DNA of 64,000 bases. Source: Bugula neritina. Lineage: Eukaryota > Bryozoa > Gymnolaemata > Cheilostomatida > Bugulidae. Of the stretch, positions 1-12,300 are shown one piece after another (within the stretch, counting starts at the first letter, position 1; the number at the start of each line of letters is the position of its first letter). Location of the stretch: positions 12,093,818 through 12,157,817 of the forward strand of contig OZ037772.1 of assembly GCA_964035545.1 (NCBI GenBank). The letters are read 5' to 3'. The notes below the pieces were generated by a model, which saw nothing but the letters and a program-made list of their open reading frames with translations, did not search any database and had not been told where the DNA came from. A program made the translations under genes and the position numbers.

Positions 1-239
1 CAGGTGATATGGTGGGATACTTTGGACCAGACATAGTTGATACGTGTGAAAACAAAGATTTAACAGGAAACCTGATGTGACTGATATATACCATGGATTA
101 GCATGGCTGCAGTCTATTCTGGGAACATGGCTGTAGTGCACCATGGAAACAGCAACGCTATTGTAGTTATGTGTTTGAAACACAATTTTATTACAATTAC
201 CAAACATGCAGCAATTGAATTAAACTTATGACCATGGCT

Positions 240-480
240 TATATTTGGATTGAAACTTTTATTATTGTCTCCCCATATGTTTTATAATTTATTATTAAAT
301 TTTTATTTAATAAAAGATATAAAAGATATAAAAAATGTAGCTGTAAAATATTATTTATTATTTAGAGTAATAAACAATTTGTTAAAAGACATTATTTTGT
401 GGAGAAGGGACTATATTAGTTGTTACACACCATTTTGCTATTCTTTGGCAGATAATATATAATATATAGCCAGCTGGAAC
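240..480 (+). repeat. TCTCCCC-family arm, solo copy
   Basis: Begins near ATTGTCTCCCCATATG and continues as AT-rich sequence to a GTTGTTACACACC block and CAGCTGGAACCC. The same order of landmarks recurs at 950-1195. It belongs to the family whose full elements have about 200-bp inverted termini (see 2145-4475 and 41835-43812). Confidence 0.55.
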
Positions 481-949
481 CCTTATAATCTTAATTACAT
501 TGATAGTAATTGTCTCCTCTACACTTCTTTGATATGCGTTACACACATGTGAATGTGCAAGTAGATCAACTAGTCAATCTAATTAAAATGTTTCAGTTAA
601 GAACTATTCAGATTGAAATATGATTTCTTTTGATATGTGAAAGCAGGTCATGTGATAATAGTCTCATTTCTCAATCTTGGAGACTAGTTTTTGAACTATG
701 AAAAGTGTCTAAAAAGTCACATTAGTATTTCTAATTGAAGCTATGAACTTTAGCACACTAATGATGTGTAACTTGTAAGCTTGTTATACTGTTGGCACAG
801 TTTTATACATTTGCCACAGAATATATTCAACTAGTGATTCCAGAATTAATAAAAGCACACGAGTAAAATTTTCTACAAGCAAACAGTCGCAAAGCCTTGA
901 AGTGTTGCTCGAGCACATTTTAAAAATCGACTGCGCAAAATGTAAAATA

Positions 950-1195
950 TTTGGGTTTGTCTCCCCATGTATTTTGATTTACAAAAAGTTTCTGCTTAAC
1001 GTTTTATAAAACAGTTAATTTATAAAGAAAATTTGTTTTTTAATTTGTTAATATGCATCAACTATTAAAATTAATAATAATAATATAAATATAATACTAT
1101 TATTTCTTAATATGACTCTTTTTGAGTTGTTACACACCGTTTTGTTATTTATTACGATTTAATTAGTAGTCAGCTGAGAACCATCCTTGGGTAGA
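950..1195 (+). repeat. TCTCCCC-family arm, solo copy
   Basis: Starts GGGTTTGTCTCCCCATG at about 954, then AT-rich sequence, then GTTGTTACACACCG and CAGCTGAGAACC. Same orientation and same internal order as the copy at 240-480, so the two are related copies and not two ends of one element. Confidence 0.6.
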
Positions 1196-2788
1196 GTGTG
1201 TTCATAGCGCACGATGATATTATTAATGATTCATCTAGTAAACTTTGCAATTGCATAAAAGGTTAATATCAGACTACGTAGATCAGTCAACTTGCTAATG
1301 TAGTTGAGGTTATCTAGTAGAATCGTACTTAGGGTAGCAAGACGCACCCTTGGCCTACGTCCAGACAGTGTATATCACTGCTGGTACTGTCATAATACAA
1401 ATAAATATGTTGAGCTTATCGAAGTCCGCTTTTGTCGCAGGCTACGTCTGGTCTATAGCCATTTGGTTGGAAAGTCCAACGAAAGCCCCTCTGTTATTTG
1501 ATTTGATAACGTTTTCTCTACAATAATTGTCACTGTTTTATGTGGAAAATATACAAAAAATTTTAAACAAACAAAGTAAGACTATTAAAGCAACTCTGAG
1601 AATCGTGATCACATCCACTAATTGGCTGTATTTTCACAACATTACACTAATTGGGTTACATGGGAAACATTTATAACAAGTATGTTGTGTTTTGCCTGCC
1701 CATAGTAGCCCATCAATAACTTTTAATGAGTTTATTGGCAGTTATTATTCAGGGTAGATCTAAGTGTTTATATTAAGTTTTGCTGCTATAGTCTTCTTTC
1801 CCTTGTAATTATGTAGTTTGTAATATTTTCGTATTGATGGTAAATACTTCAATTCATTCCTTTTGTAGAACTGAGATGTTTACAAATAATATTCACAGTT
1901 ATAAAAGAAAGCATAATGTTTTGTTTGGATCAGAATAATGAGATATAGAAGTTGGAATGTCCTAAAAAATTCCAGGCGAGAAACTGCAACAGTTGGGTCC
2001 ACTTATGCGGCTTAAAGTTATAAAATAACTCAGTAATTTTGATAGTCTTGTTGTGATTGATTTCCCAGCTTTTATTAATTGTGCTTAATTGTATAAGTAT
2101 AACCACTGAACTGAAACTATAGTTCAATGAGTATAGCATTGGAAAATTAGGGTTTGTCTCCCCTACATTAATTTTAAATTGACAAAACATAATTTTATAA
2201 GCTGTAGTAAATAAAATAAACAAAAATAATATTTCAAATTACTTGACTTATTTTTAAATCAATTAAAATAATGTATTGAATAAATATCTTCAATGAAAAC
2301 GGCTATTTTAAAATTAAGACACCTAAAATTTATATGTTTCAATTATGTCAGTAGTGACCAGTACACTCATGGTAAGATAGAGTGTACTTTCTAAAGTGCA
2401 TGTAATCAGGCTGGGTAATTTTTCTCAAGGTTCTGACGCTGTGTGTAAGCTGGTCAGCCAGCTGACACCAGCATGTCAGGTTATGCAGGGGTGTTATCAG
2501 GTGTTCTGAACTAAGTGAGTGCTTTGTGCACATAGATATTTCTAGCACCTGTTAACATACCATGTCGCATGTAATGTGCCCAACTATAAGAGCTCTGCCA
2601 ACGGCGTAGTCCACCGGACTTGGCTGGTCTTGCCAACTAGTCTAGTGTTCTAGGTTTAAAAGATAAGTAAAATAAATATTATACCCAAAAATCAATTTTT
2701 CAGCCAAAACAAATTTTGCTTAATTCTAAAATGCAGCACTTATTTATCTAAAATATTTAGAAGTGGAAGTTTTTTGCTGTAGCTTCCA

Positions 2789-3413
2789 AATTTAGATTCG
2801 GAGTTGTGTCCCCGTTTCACTAAAACGCAGTAAAATATGAAAAATTTGAGTTTTTACTGGGTAAAATGTAGGCTGTGGAGTTATTCCCTCGGTTTTTTCT
2901 ACAAAAAATCCATTTTCAGAAAAAAATAACAAAAAATGGCACCTCCTAGCCACAGTTCCACAGAAGAAAGGTGGTCTATTTCGTGAAAAAATGAGTAAAA
3001 AGAACCATTCAGACCTAAAACAATAAAGCTTCGTCAACTACTCACAGCGATAAAGAATGCATTCTAGATAGGTGCTTATGGGTCTGGCTGCGCAGAAACC
3101 TTTCAGAATTGAAATGTACGGTTCTACTGGCATCAATTTGTTACTTTTTGTAGCTTTTGAGCCGTTTCAGAGGATTCTGTGTGAAATTGGTGCCATTTTT
3201 GAAGTTTTTCCTACAAATAAGGATTTTATTGTAGAATTTTGTTAGGAATGGTACAGTGCCTGGGCAAGGAAGTGCTATTTTTTGCAAAATCTCCCTTTTT
3301 TGTAGGAAAAATCGAGGGAACAACTCCACAGCCAACATTTTACCCAGCAAAAACTCAAATTTTTGATATTTTACTGTATTTCAGCGAAGCGGGGACACAA
3401 TTCCAAATCTAAC
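2789..3413. repeat. Internal inverted repeat of FB1
   Basis: The left arm (about 2789-2970, starting GATTCGGAGTTGTGTCCCCG) is the reverse complement, with scattered mismatches, of the right arm (about 3245-3413, ending GGGGACACAATTCCAAATC). Shared landmarks read in mirror order: AACTCCACAGCC, CATTTTACCCAG, AAAACTCAAATTTTT. The spacer is about 275 bp, so a transcript could form a long hairpin. Confidence 0.8.
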
Positions 3414-3588
3414 ATATGGGAGCTAGGAAAAATTTTCAGCATGCTGAAAAAGTGCGGGGAGAAAACTCAAGATCTAGAGTTTGGAAGCTAGAGAGATTTT
3501 TTTGGCAAGCTGAGAGCCGCAGGATGTAGCTGAAAAAGGAAGCTAAAAGTTCCTTTTATTGGATTAGGTATTTGGTATAGGTTAGAGG

Positions 3589-4090
3589 ACCAAGCAAGCC
3601 CGGAGAACCAGGCAAGCCCGGAGAACCAGGCAAGCCCGGAGAACCAGGCAAGCCCGGAGAACCAGGCAAGCCCGGAGAACCAGGCAAGCCCGGAGAACCA
3701 GGCAAGCCCGGAGAACCAGGCAAGCCCGGAGAACCAGGCAAGCCCGGAGAACCAGGCAAGCCCGGAGAACCAGGCAAGCCCGGAGAACCAGGCAAGCCCG
3801 GAGAACCAGGCAAGCCCGGAGAACCAGGCAAGCCCGGAGAACCAGGCAAGCCCGGAGAACCAGGCAAGCCCGGAGAACCAGGCAAGCCCGGAGAACCAGG
3901 CAAGCCCGGAGAACCAGGCAAGCCCGGAGAACCAGGCAAGCCCGGAGAACCAGGCAAGCCCGGAGAACCAGGCAAGCCCGGAGAACCAGGCAAGCCCGGA
4001 GAACCAGGCAAGCCCGGAGAACCAGGCAAGCCCGGAGAACCAGGCAAGCCCGGAGAACCAGGCAAGCCCGGAGAACCAGGCAAGCCCGGA
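3589..4090. repeat. 18-bp satellite, about 28 near-perfect copies
   Basis: The unit ACCAGGCAAGCCCGGAGA repeats almost without change. It is GC-rich inside an AT-rich element. Because 18 is a multiple of 3 and no frame contains a stop, all minus-strand frames stay open; one reads as a collagen-like Gly-Leu-Pro-Gly-Ser-Pro repeat. I treat these frames as by-products of the satellite. Confidence 0.95.
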
Positions 4091-4475
4091 GGGCGTTGCA
4101 CTCGTTAGCACCAGAGTACAAACTACAAAGGCAGTTCTCAACCAGTTCGCCAGACTCAAACTCCTGTTATGAAGCCGCATCAGATTCTCTGGTTAGTTCA
4201 CATGCCTGTACTCACGTGCTAATAGCAACACAGCGCTACACTGCACGTACATTTGGTCGATACTGAAATAAAAAACCATATAAATCCCAGGTGTGATACT
4301 ACCAAAAAAGTCTTTTTTAAATGCAAAACCTCGTTTCATGTATCATTTTGATTATTTAAAAATAAATTAAAGACTAAAATTAATTTTATGTTTAAATTAT
4401 GTTTGGTTCTTTTACAAATATTGTTTTTCAATTTTAAATAAATGCATGGGGAGACAAATCCTAATTTTAAAATTT

Positions 4476-6323
4476 TGCGCTTACACAAGTAATATGAAGC
4501 TGTTAAATCACTCACAATAATTATATCAGAAAGTATTGTTTAACGTTGAGCTGCACGAGTGAGTCCAACTGCTTTTGTTCAGTTACATGAGAAGATACAA
4601 CTTCTATATTTCATAATTTTGAAAGAAAACTGAATGTTGCCTAATATGTCCCTTTACAAATGTGCTTTTATCTGTTAAACTTACAAAATATGCAGAAGTA
4701 TAGCATCAAATTAGTGAAAATCTTGAAAGATATCTAAAAGTTAGTAACAAATAATTTGCAAAGCACTTTTGAAAAAATTAATGTGACGGAAATACGTTGC
4801 ATTGTGTAGCGCAGCTAAATGTGACAAAAAGATTGTGTGGAGCAGCTATAAACAAAAACACTTGGGCAATATATTATACAACTTTGAGATATGATCCAGT
4901 TTAGCTGAGGCTTGTGTTGCAGTGAGCATACATGTTGAAAGTTTACTAACAGACCTGCTCTTGCTGAGACATGTGAGTTGAAAGTTGGTTGACTGACAGT
5001 ATTTGCACTGATATAATATTATGTGCTACAAATATCTAAAATTTATGCACAATATATTCTCATTGAATAGCTGCTTTCATTTTCTCTCACCAAATATTAT
5101 GGTAATATTTTGCAAAACTTTCTGCTGCTGTTTTCACATAACTTAGGAAATTGTAGACTGTAGAGTTGTCTTCTCATAAGGAATTGCTCTACAAATCTCT
5201 AAATTAGTTGTGATAATAAACAAAAAGTGGTGTAAAAAATAAGACATCCATAATGCAGAAAATCTGCATGTTTGATTTATATAGAAGCTCTTACATGGTT
5301 TAAAACTGAAAATTATTTGCAATTAATTATTACGCACCGTATAACATTATTATCACCCCTACCTCATAGCTGTCACTAACTACAAGATGTTTATTTAACT
5401 AAGTGTTATGCATTCAGTGCAAAGTTTCAGCTAGATATGTATCTTGCTGAAATTATAATAAAAAGGTGTCTTGATTTTAAAATAAATTTATTTCTGATGA
5501 TATTTCGTTTGTTTTAAAATTCAAATACATTGTATAAATTTATAATAATTTTTAAAAATGTTAAGCAAATTATTTATTGTTCTTTACCATTATATGCCTA
5601 AGTATAATAAAAATAAAAAGAGCAAGGGAGACAATCACTAATTCTTGCACTGGCTTTAGGAACGCGCCGTAGAATTCAATGCTGCTGGGATGTATTTTGT
5701 GAGAAGACTTTGTCTGTTGATATTAGGCAAGAGTTAAATGTCAACCTCACATATTATATTGAATAAGCTTCTTCGAATATTTAAGCAACGAGTTTAAATT
5801 TAAGAATTTGCAATAAAATCGCTCAACACCTGCTAATAAGCAAAACTAACAAGCAAATCTGATTCCGTCTATTCCAGTATATGCGTTGAGTGACTGCATT
5901 CCTTTAAAGAGTTTTGTGAGAAAGTATTTGTATAGGTTTCAAATTTTATAGCAATCATTCTGGACACTATACAACACAATTTTTTACAAGCTTAGAAAAA
6001 ATGAAAGCAATGTCTATGCATGTATACCAATTGTTAATGTCAGATTAACCTGGTATAATCTTGCAAGTTTTGGCTAACATTCAATAATTATCATGATGCA
6101 TGCATTCCCTTCGTTATATAGATGCATCTCTTATGCAATCTTTAGTACATATCTTAGAAAAGTTTTTTATAAATACCTCAAGACACAATACTTGTGAATA
6201 AAAAGTGACTAATACTTGAGGAAATAGTTTCTGTTAACTGGGAGTTTGAATACTTCAAAAGTTATAGTAAACCAGCTGCTCTATAAAAGTATATGGTGAG
6301 AGTTTCAGTAACTCTGGTAGTTA
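4476..6323. other. Gene-free segment with one reverse family arm
   Basis: No coding evidence. Around 5440-5640 there is a minus-oriented TCTCCCC-family arm, ending GGGAGACAATCACTAATTC near 5645 and starting near an AGGTGTCTTGATTTT block that mirrors the AAGACACCT end of other arms. The right part should include the 3' untranslated region of the minus-strand receptor that ends at 6324. Confidence 0.55.
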
Positions 6324-9300
6324 TTAGTAGCATTCTATATAATCCTTTTCTCTGTCTTTTATATTCTCGTTTTCAGCTGGGCCAAAATAAGAATAGCAGT
6401 CATGTACTGAATTGAAGTCTGAATCGGTTTTGTCAATAGCCTGATTTTCTGATTTGCTGATATGACTAGACTGACTTTCTGATTGGCTGATATGACTAGA
6501 CTGACTTTCTGATTTGCTGATATGACTAGACTGACTTTCTGATTGGCTGATTTGATCTGTACCAGATGAGCTATACTTTCTACTGCCAGACATAGATAAG
6601 TCATCTGTACAGACCGCAACTTGTCCAACATACTGACTGCTCAAGTTTTTAGTAGAAACTGGCTGTAAATAATCATCCACGACTAGCTGGTTATTAGTAT
6701 TAGTCACTGATTGACTCGGCTGACTGACTCTGCTGCCGTAGTAGCCATCAGCATCAATAGCATCGTCGTAGTCGTCTGCAACACTCCTATCTGATGGAGA
6801 GAACGTTTCTGTACCTTGCTTAGAAAGGCGGTCAGTTTCACCACAGCTTGAGCTTTTGCTAAACAAACTTCTGGCGTAAGGGTAGCTGTATTCAAACTCA
6901 TACTCCGCCCCAACCTCAGACGGTATGCACGGAAGAGCTCCAGTTCTAAAACAAATACTATTTTACAATTTCGACTGCGTAGCAACTGGGTCATCGATCG
7001 ATGACTATCAGTAACTGTGAGTGATTATCACTGACTGTCAGTAACTGCGAGCGACTGTCACTAACATAATGTGCATCTTATTTACAGCACTCATGCAACT
7101 ACATAAAAATCAAACTTCTTCAACTTGTACTGTAGGATTTTAGTTGCATGTTTGTACTTCGTCATGTATCCAATGAGTTATATACATATATACGTATACG
7201 TATGTTGTAGTCACCTGACACTGTGACTTTTCAGGGCAGGAAACACCAGATCGTCGTCTGCAGTGACAGGCAAGTAATACTCGTCACTCTCCACTGAGTC
7301 TGTGCGTTGAATCGAAGGACCAAATTCTGTCATCAGAGTACAAAATAACAAAACTAATGTTGTTGCGCAAATTAGTTTAAAATTAGTAGTTTATAAAGTT
7401 TAAATCATCGTTATATCACTTTTACTGTTAATTTCTTATAAGTTCAATACAAACATATATCTTAAAAGAAATTTATGCTAATCTTTTATTCTGATTGAAA
7501 TAGAACTGTTTTAAAATTTGTGTAGTTGTGTTCACATGTTTACAAACAGAAATTTTTTTCATTAATTACACTTATACTCTTTAGAGTGTGGGTATAGCTT
7601 TAGCACCTACCAATGCTTTTCTTGGATTGTAGCTTTGTGGCTGAGCTACAATTTACAAAATAAATATATAATTTAAAACAAAAATATAAGAATTTATGAC
7701 TGGTTACAATTATATCAGAAGATTTCATGTTTCAATAGTAAATATTTATTAACAATTCTGCTACTATAACTGTTAAAGCTTTAATAAATGATTGCGCAAT
7801 TATGTTTTGTACCTGCTTATAAGGCATAGATTAGTTGTGTTTAGTTCTAATACTGGAATTCCACAATAGGAAACGGCCAATAACACGATGGCATTTGTGA
7901 TAACAGCCAATAAAATGATGGCATTTGTGAGGACAGCCAATTACATGGTGGTATTTGTAAAAACAGCCATCTTAAAATTGAAGCAAAAGCACACTGTTTC
8001 TATAACTTACTTTCTCAATTTTTCTCGCTGACAACGCCGATAACGAACATACGTTGCTATGACAACCGCTGTAATAATCATGGCAGTTGGCAGACAGGCA
8101 GCCAGTAGAATGACAGCCAGTGATATGGAAGGTGCTTTATCCTCTACAATAGCCACGTAACCAGCTACAGCAACGCAATGCTCTAGTAAATTTACAACAC
8201 TCTTTATATTAAATAGTGTAATGTAATATATAATCTAATATAATATAATGAACTACATATAAATATATAAACATACAGTAATATTATAAATAGTTTCTTT
8301 CATGGTAAGAAGTATTTTCATAAGAGAACTATCAAAATATGTTTTTGTAGAGTATAAGATTTTAAAAAATTTGCAATGCAGCTTGCGATAGTTTTGTTAT
8401 AGGATATGCTAATCTTCTTGGAGTATTTCAAAATCAATAACCATTGCAATAAAGCATTAAATATGAAAAAACAATAGTATATTAGTACTTGAAATTGCAT
8501 TTATAGATTGTTTCTAGCAGTTCAAAAATGATTGAACCTACAAACATTTTGAAACCTAATTTAATATATATTATTATAATACTTGTAATTGTTGCCATTT
8601 TTCAATACAATAAAGAATAATTTATAATCAATAATCAATACAATACAGAAGTTATAATCAATTTAACCAATACAATAGATAAATTGTAATCCATAACAAA
8701 TACAAGACAGACGTTACAATCAGACGTACCATTACACTGGGGAAGAGCAGACCAAGTGCCGTCATGTAGACAAGTTACAGAGCCTGAGGGACTAGAAGTA
8801 GAGTATCCAGAGTTACAGGTGTAGTTTGCTACGTCCCCATAATAGGTTCCTGAGCTCGTGACAGTAGAGTTTGAGACAGATGGAGGAGGGCCACAGTTTA
8901 TTTCTTTAAAACAGACATGTGGAAACATCAAACAAATATTATGTTGTGTCATATTATACTATATTACATTATATTATATCATATTATATTATAGTATATT
9001 AGTATATTAAATTATAATAGAATATTTATACATATTGGATTAGAAAAGCTATGCACAGCAGTTAAATATTAATTGCTGTTTATTTTAAATTGTTAGTGTA
9101 GAGCTAATTATAACATGTTATATAATATATTACATAATATATGTCCAACAAGCAGCGTTGAAAGCAATAACAGCAATGAAATGATTTACTGGAGCACAGA
9201 GGTGGAGTTGACCAGGTATCGTTAGTTTGGCAGGTTATAGTCTGAGAACCTGGAGACATGGTAAACCCAGTGCGGCACGTGTACGTAGCCGTATCCCCAT

Positions 9301-12300
9301 AGCTTGTGCCGTTGATGCTTACAGTAGAGTTGGAAACAGTTGGGGGGTCATCGCAACCTATTTCTTGAGAATTAACAGATTTATAATTTACTCACAAACC
9401 TCAAATAATATATAACATGTAATATAATACAACAATACAATACATATAACTATTACTTTATACATGAAATCCATTTTATTATACTCTATATTATATTATA
9501 TCATATTATATCATATTATATTATATCATATTATGTTATATTATAATACATTGTTTACTTAGAAACTTTAAAAAATATATATCATATTATATGCAATATA
9601 GTACAACAATGCAATATAACATCCTATTACCTCATACAATACATACTATTACTATCTATTATATAATAATACATACTGTGACACACTGGTGGATCTGTCC
9701 ATTTGACAACTTTGGATTGTGTATCAGTTTTGCATTCAATAAGATTGGAGCCGCTAGTAATATGGTAGCCTTCCACGCAGCCATAGGCTACAGTTTCCAT
9801 GTATACTGTTCCTGTTGTTTCATTGATATTGGAATTCAGAACAGCTGGAGGTAGTCCACAGCTCACATCTGTATTAAAATAAAACAGAGTCAAAACAACC
9901 ATATTGAGAAAAACCAGATTTATTTTAAGCCCTTCAACAGTCAAATTTATTGAATTCTAAAAGCTGCTCCACACAATGTTCCTTTATTATGACTCTGTAA
10001 CTGAGCATAATAAATTTAATATTTGAGCAATGAAGTTGCATGTATAAACTATGAGAAGACAGAAACTTACACATTGTGGAGAATATAAAATTCCTGAGAG
10101 AACAACTTTCAAAGGCTTCCAGAGACAAATTCCCAAAGCCTGGGTAGCACCATGCCACGACGGTTACTGTGTGGGGTGGAGCTTCGTAGTCCCCTATTTT
10201 ATCGTAGCTTGACAGCCCATCTGCAACAATAAATACAAAATGAACACATTTCATCATATTGTACTTATTTTCTACACCTTCAATTTATTTATTTTTATTA
10301 TCCTTTTCTATTGTATAATCATTTCCTAGTAGTTAAATAAATGCATTATGTAATGCGTGTGCTATAAAAACTAGTTGAAATAATGCTAAGATGCGATCTA
10401 CCTTTTAGGCTAAATACTTTTAGAACGAGTAATGTTAGAATAGCCATTCACTCAGGTTATTAAAAATTAACTATAAGAATTTTATAAATAAGGACTTCAG
10501 GGTAATTACAAAATTTTTAATAAATTTTTATTAATTCCACCGTAATTATCAAGACACATCAGGATACACTAATTAAAGCCGACGTTTTTGATTGAATGCT
10601 TTGAGTTGTCTCCCCTCAATGAAGATCCTGGAATACTATTAAACATATAGTATTTATTCAGATGTCAGAAATGTTCATATGAGCTAGTAGCTCTATTCTG
10701 TATGCAAAACAAGAAATAACTTTTTTTAAATTAGTTTAAGGGAAGAGGCTGTCGCTGTCATTTCATTCAATTTACTAAAAATATTAAAAAATCATTAGAG
10801 TGCCGTTAACAGTTTATCTGATCAGAGTTTTCAATGACCCTAATTAAATTACATTTATTTTTAGCCTATAGAGACAGTTTAAGTTATGCTAAAAATTATA
10901 AAAACATTTCTTTAAACTCTAAATAATGTTTAAAGATACAAATTAAATTGTTTTGTTTTGTAATACATTTCTATGTGCACTATAATTGACAGAAAACTAG
11001 TTAATAAACTCAAATAAAAGCCAAGCCTGAGTACCTTCATATATGCAGGACACATTTTCTTCAGTTGTACTCCATCCCCCTCCCAGGGTGCAGTTGTAAG
11101 CTGCTCTATCAGTTTGATTTATTGAACTATAGTCAAGCCAACAGCTTTGGTTGTCGAAGAAAGGGGCAGCCCTTGCATGTGCTTGATCAGTGATTTCACT
11201 GCAGGTTACTGGCACTAAAAGCATCCAATCATAGCTGAGCTTTCATGCAAATATTTATTTATAACATTTCTAAAGTATAGATTCAAAATATGCTAAATCA
11301 CAGTGAATGATGATGCTACTGTTGAGTTGGAGACTGACGCCATCTTATATGTGTTAAATATTGGAATAAATCAGTAGAGTTGTAGTTGACAAGACTGTTA
11401 TACCTTGGGTAAAAAGAAGAAGAAAATTTAAGAACGAGAAAAGTATTGTGGGTAATATACTGAAGTATTTGTACAGAGCAAAGACAATTACTATTATGAG
11501 TATTCATTAATATTGGTAGCAATATATAAATGTTTATTGTATTGTATCATATCAACAGCTACAATAATATTATAATGATTGCTAAGTTGAACAATATTTA
11601 TTATTTATAGGTGCCTTTATTCAAAATGATTAAAAATAAATAAAGTTTATTAGTACTACTGCCACTGTTGTTGCTGGTGTATTGCTGCTGTTGATGCTGC
11701 TGCAACTACACCTAGCAGTGCTACCACCACCACTTCTAACAACAATGGCTCTACCATCAACATATTAGCGGAATTTTAAAAAGTAATACCAAAATCCTCC
11801 TTAGTACACATTTTTAATTGAACTTGTAAATTACATATTTAGTCTTCTAACTCACGAGGCTCAGAGTGGAACTCCAGTATAAAACCAGAACCGGTAGGTT
11901 GCCCATTTGGAGAAAACCGAACAAAAATTCCATTTGGTGCATTCAGGTACAGAACTTGTGCGGATGTCCCACAAAGAGGCTCAGCCAAACTCTGCTTAAC
12001 ATCTGAATAGTCATTAGAAATTACCTGCAAAATATAGCAAGTTATAATGAAGTGCTATCTTCGAGATCCATAAGCATGGAGATTATATTTTAGCATGGGT
12101 AATCAGGTTCTGCCATTTGTCTTAGGAAGATGAATTGAATGTTGCTAAATGCTCATCAAATAGTAGTGAATTCCTTCTTCCTTAACTGGCCAATAACAGC
12201 ATGCAGTAGGTTTTACACTGTAAGGTAACACTGTATATTATAGTTCTATACTCCTAACCCATGAGCAGAGTTATGGCAGCTAAAGTTATAATTTATAAAA

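Larger units (their letters stand above)
1..2144. other. Gene-free AT-rich segment
   Basis: I see no supported exon here. Short open frames (such as 250-462 and 1304-1501 on plus, 1930-2223 on minus) show no domain, no repeat of family motifs and no convincing splice-joined neighbours. The segment holds two same-strand arms of the TCTCCCC repeat family, listed separately. Confidence 0.6.
2145..4475. mobile_element. Foldback DNA element FB1 (about 2.3 kb)
   Basis: Outer inverted termini: the left end reads AAAATTAGGGTTTGTCTCCCC (from about 2144) and the right end GGGGAGACAAATCCTAATTTT (to about 4474), each followed inward by about 200 bp of loosely complementary AT-rich sequence. Inside lies a second, much better preserved inverted repeat (2789-3413) and an 18-bp satellite (3589-4090). 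No transposase frame is visible, so the element is non-autonomous. FB2 (41835-43812) has the same two-level architecture and shares an AAAAATGGCACCTCCT block. No target duplication could be defined with confidence. Confidence 0.65.

Noticed and set aside
3488-4180. Three overlapping minus-strand open frames, one collagen-like
   Set aside because: They are readings of an 18-bp satellite without stops in any frame; no signal peptide, splice logic or non-repeat domain supports a protein.
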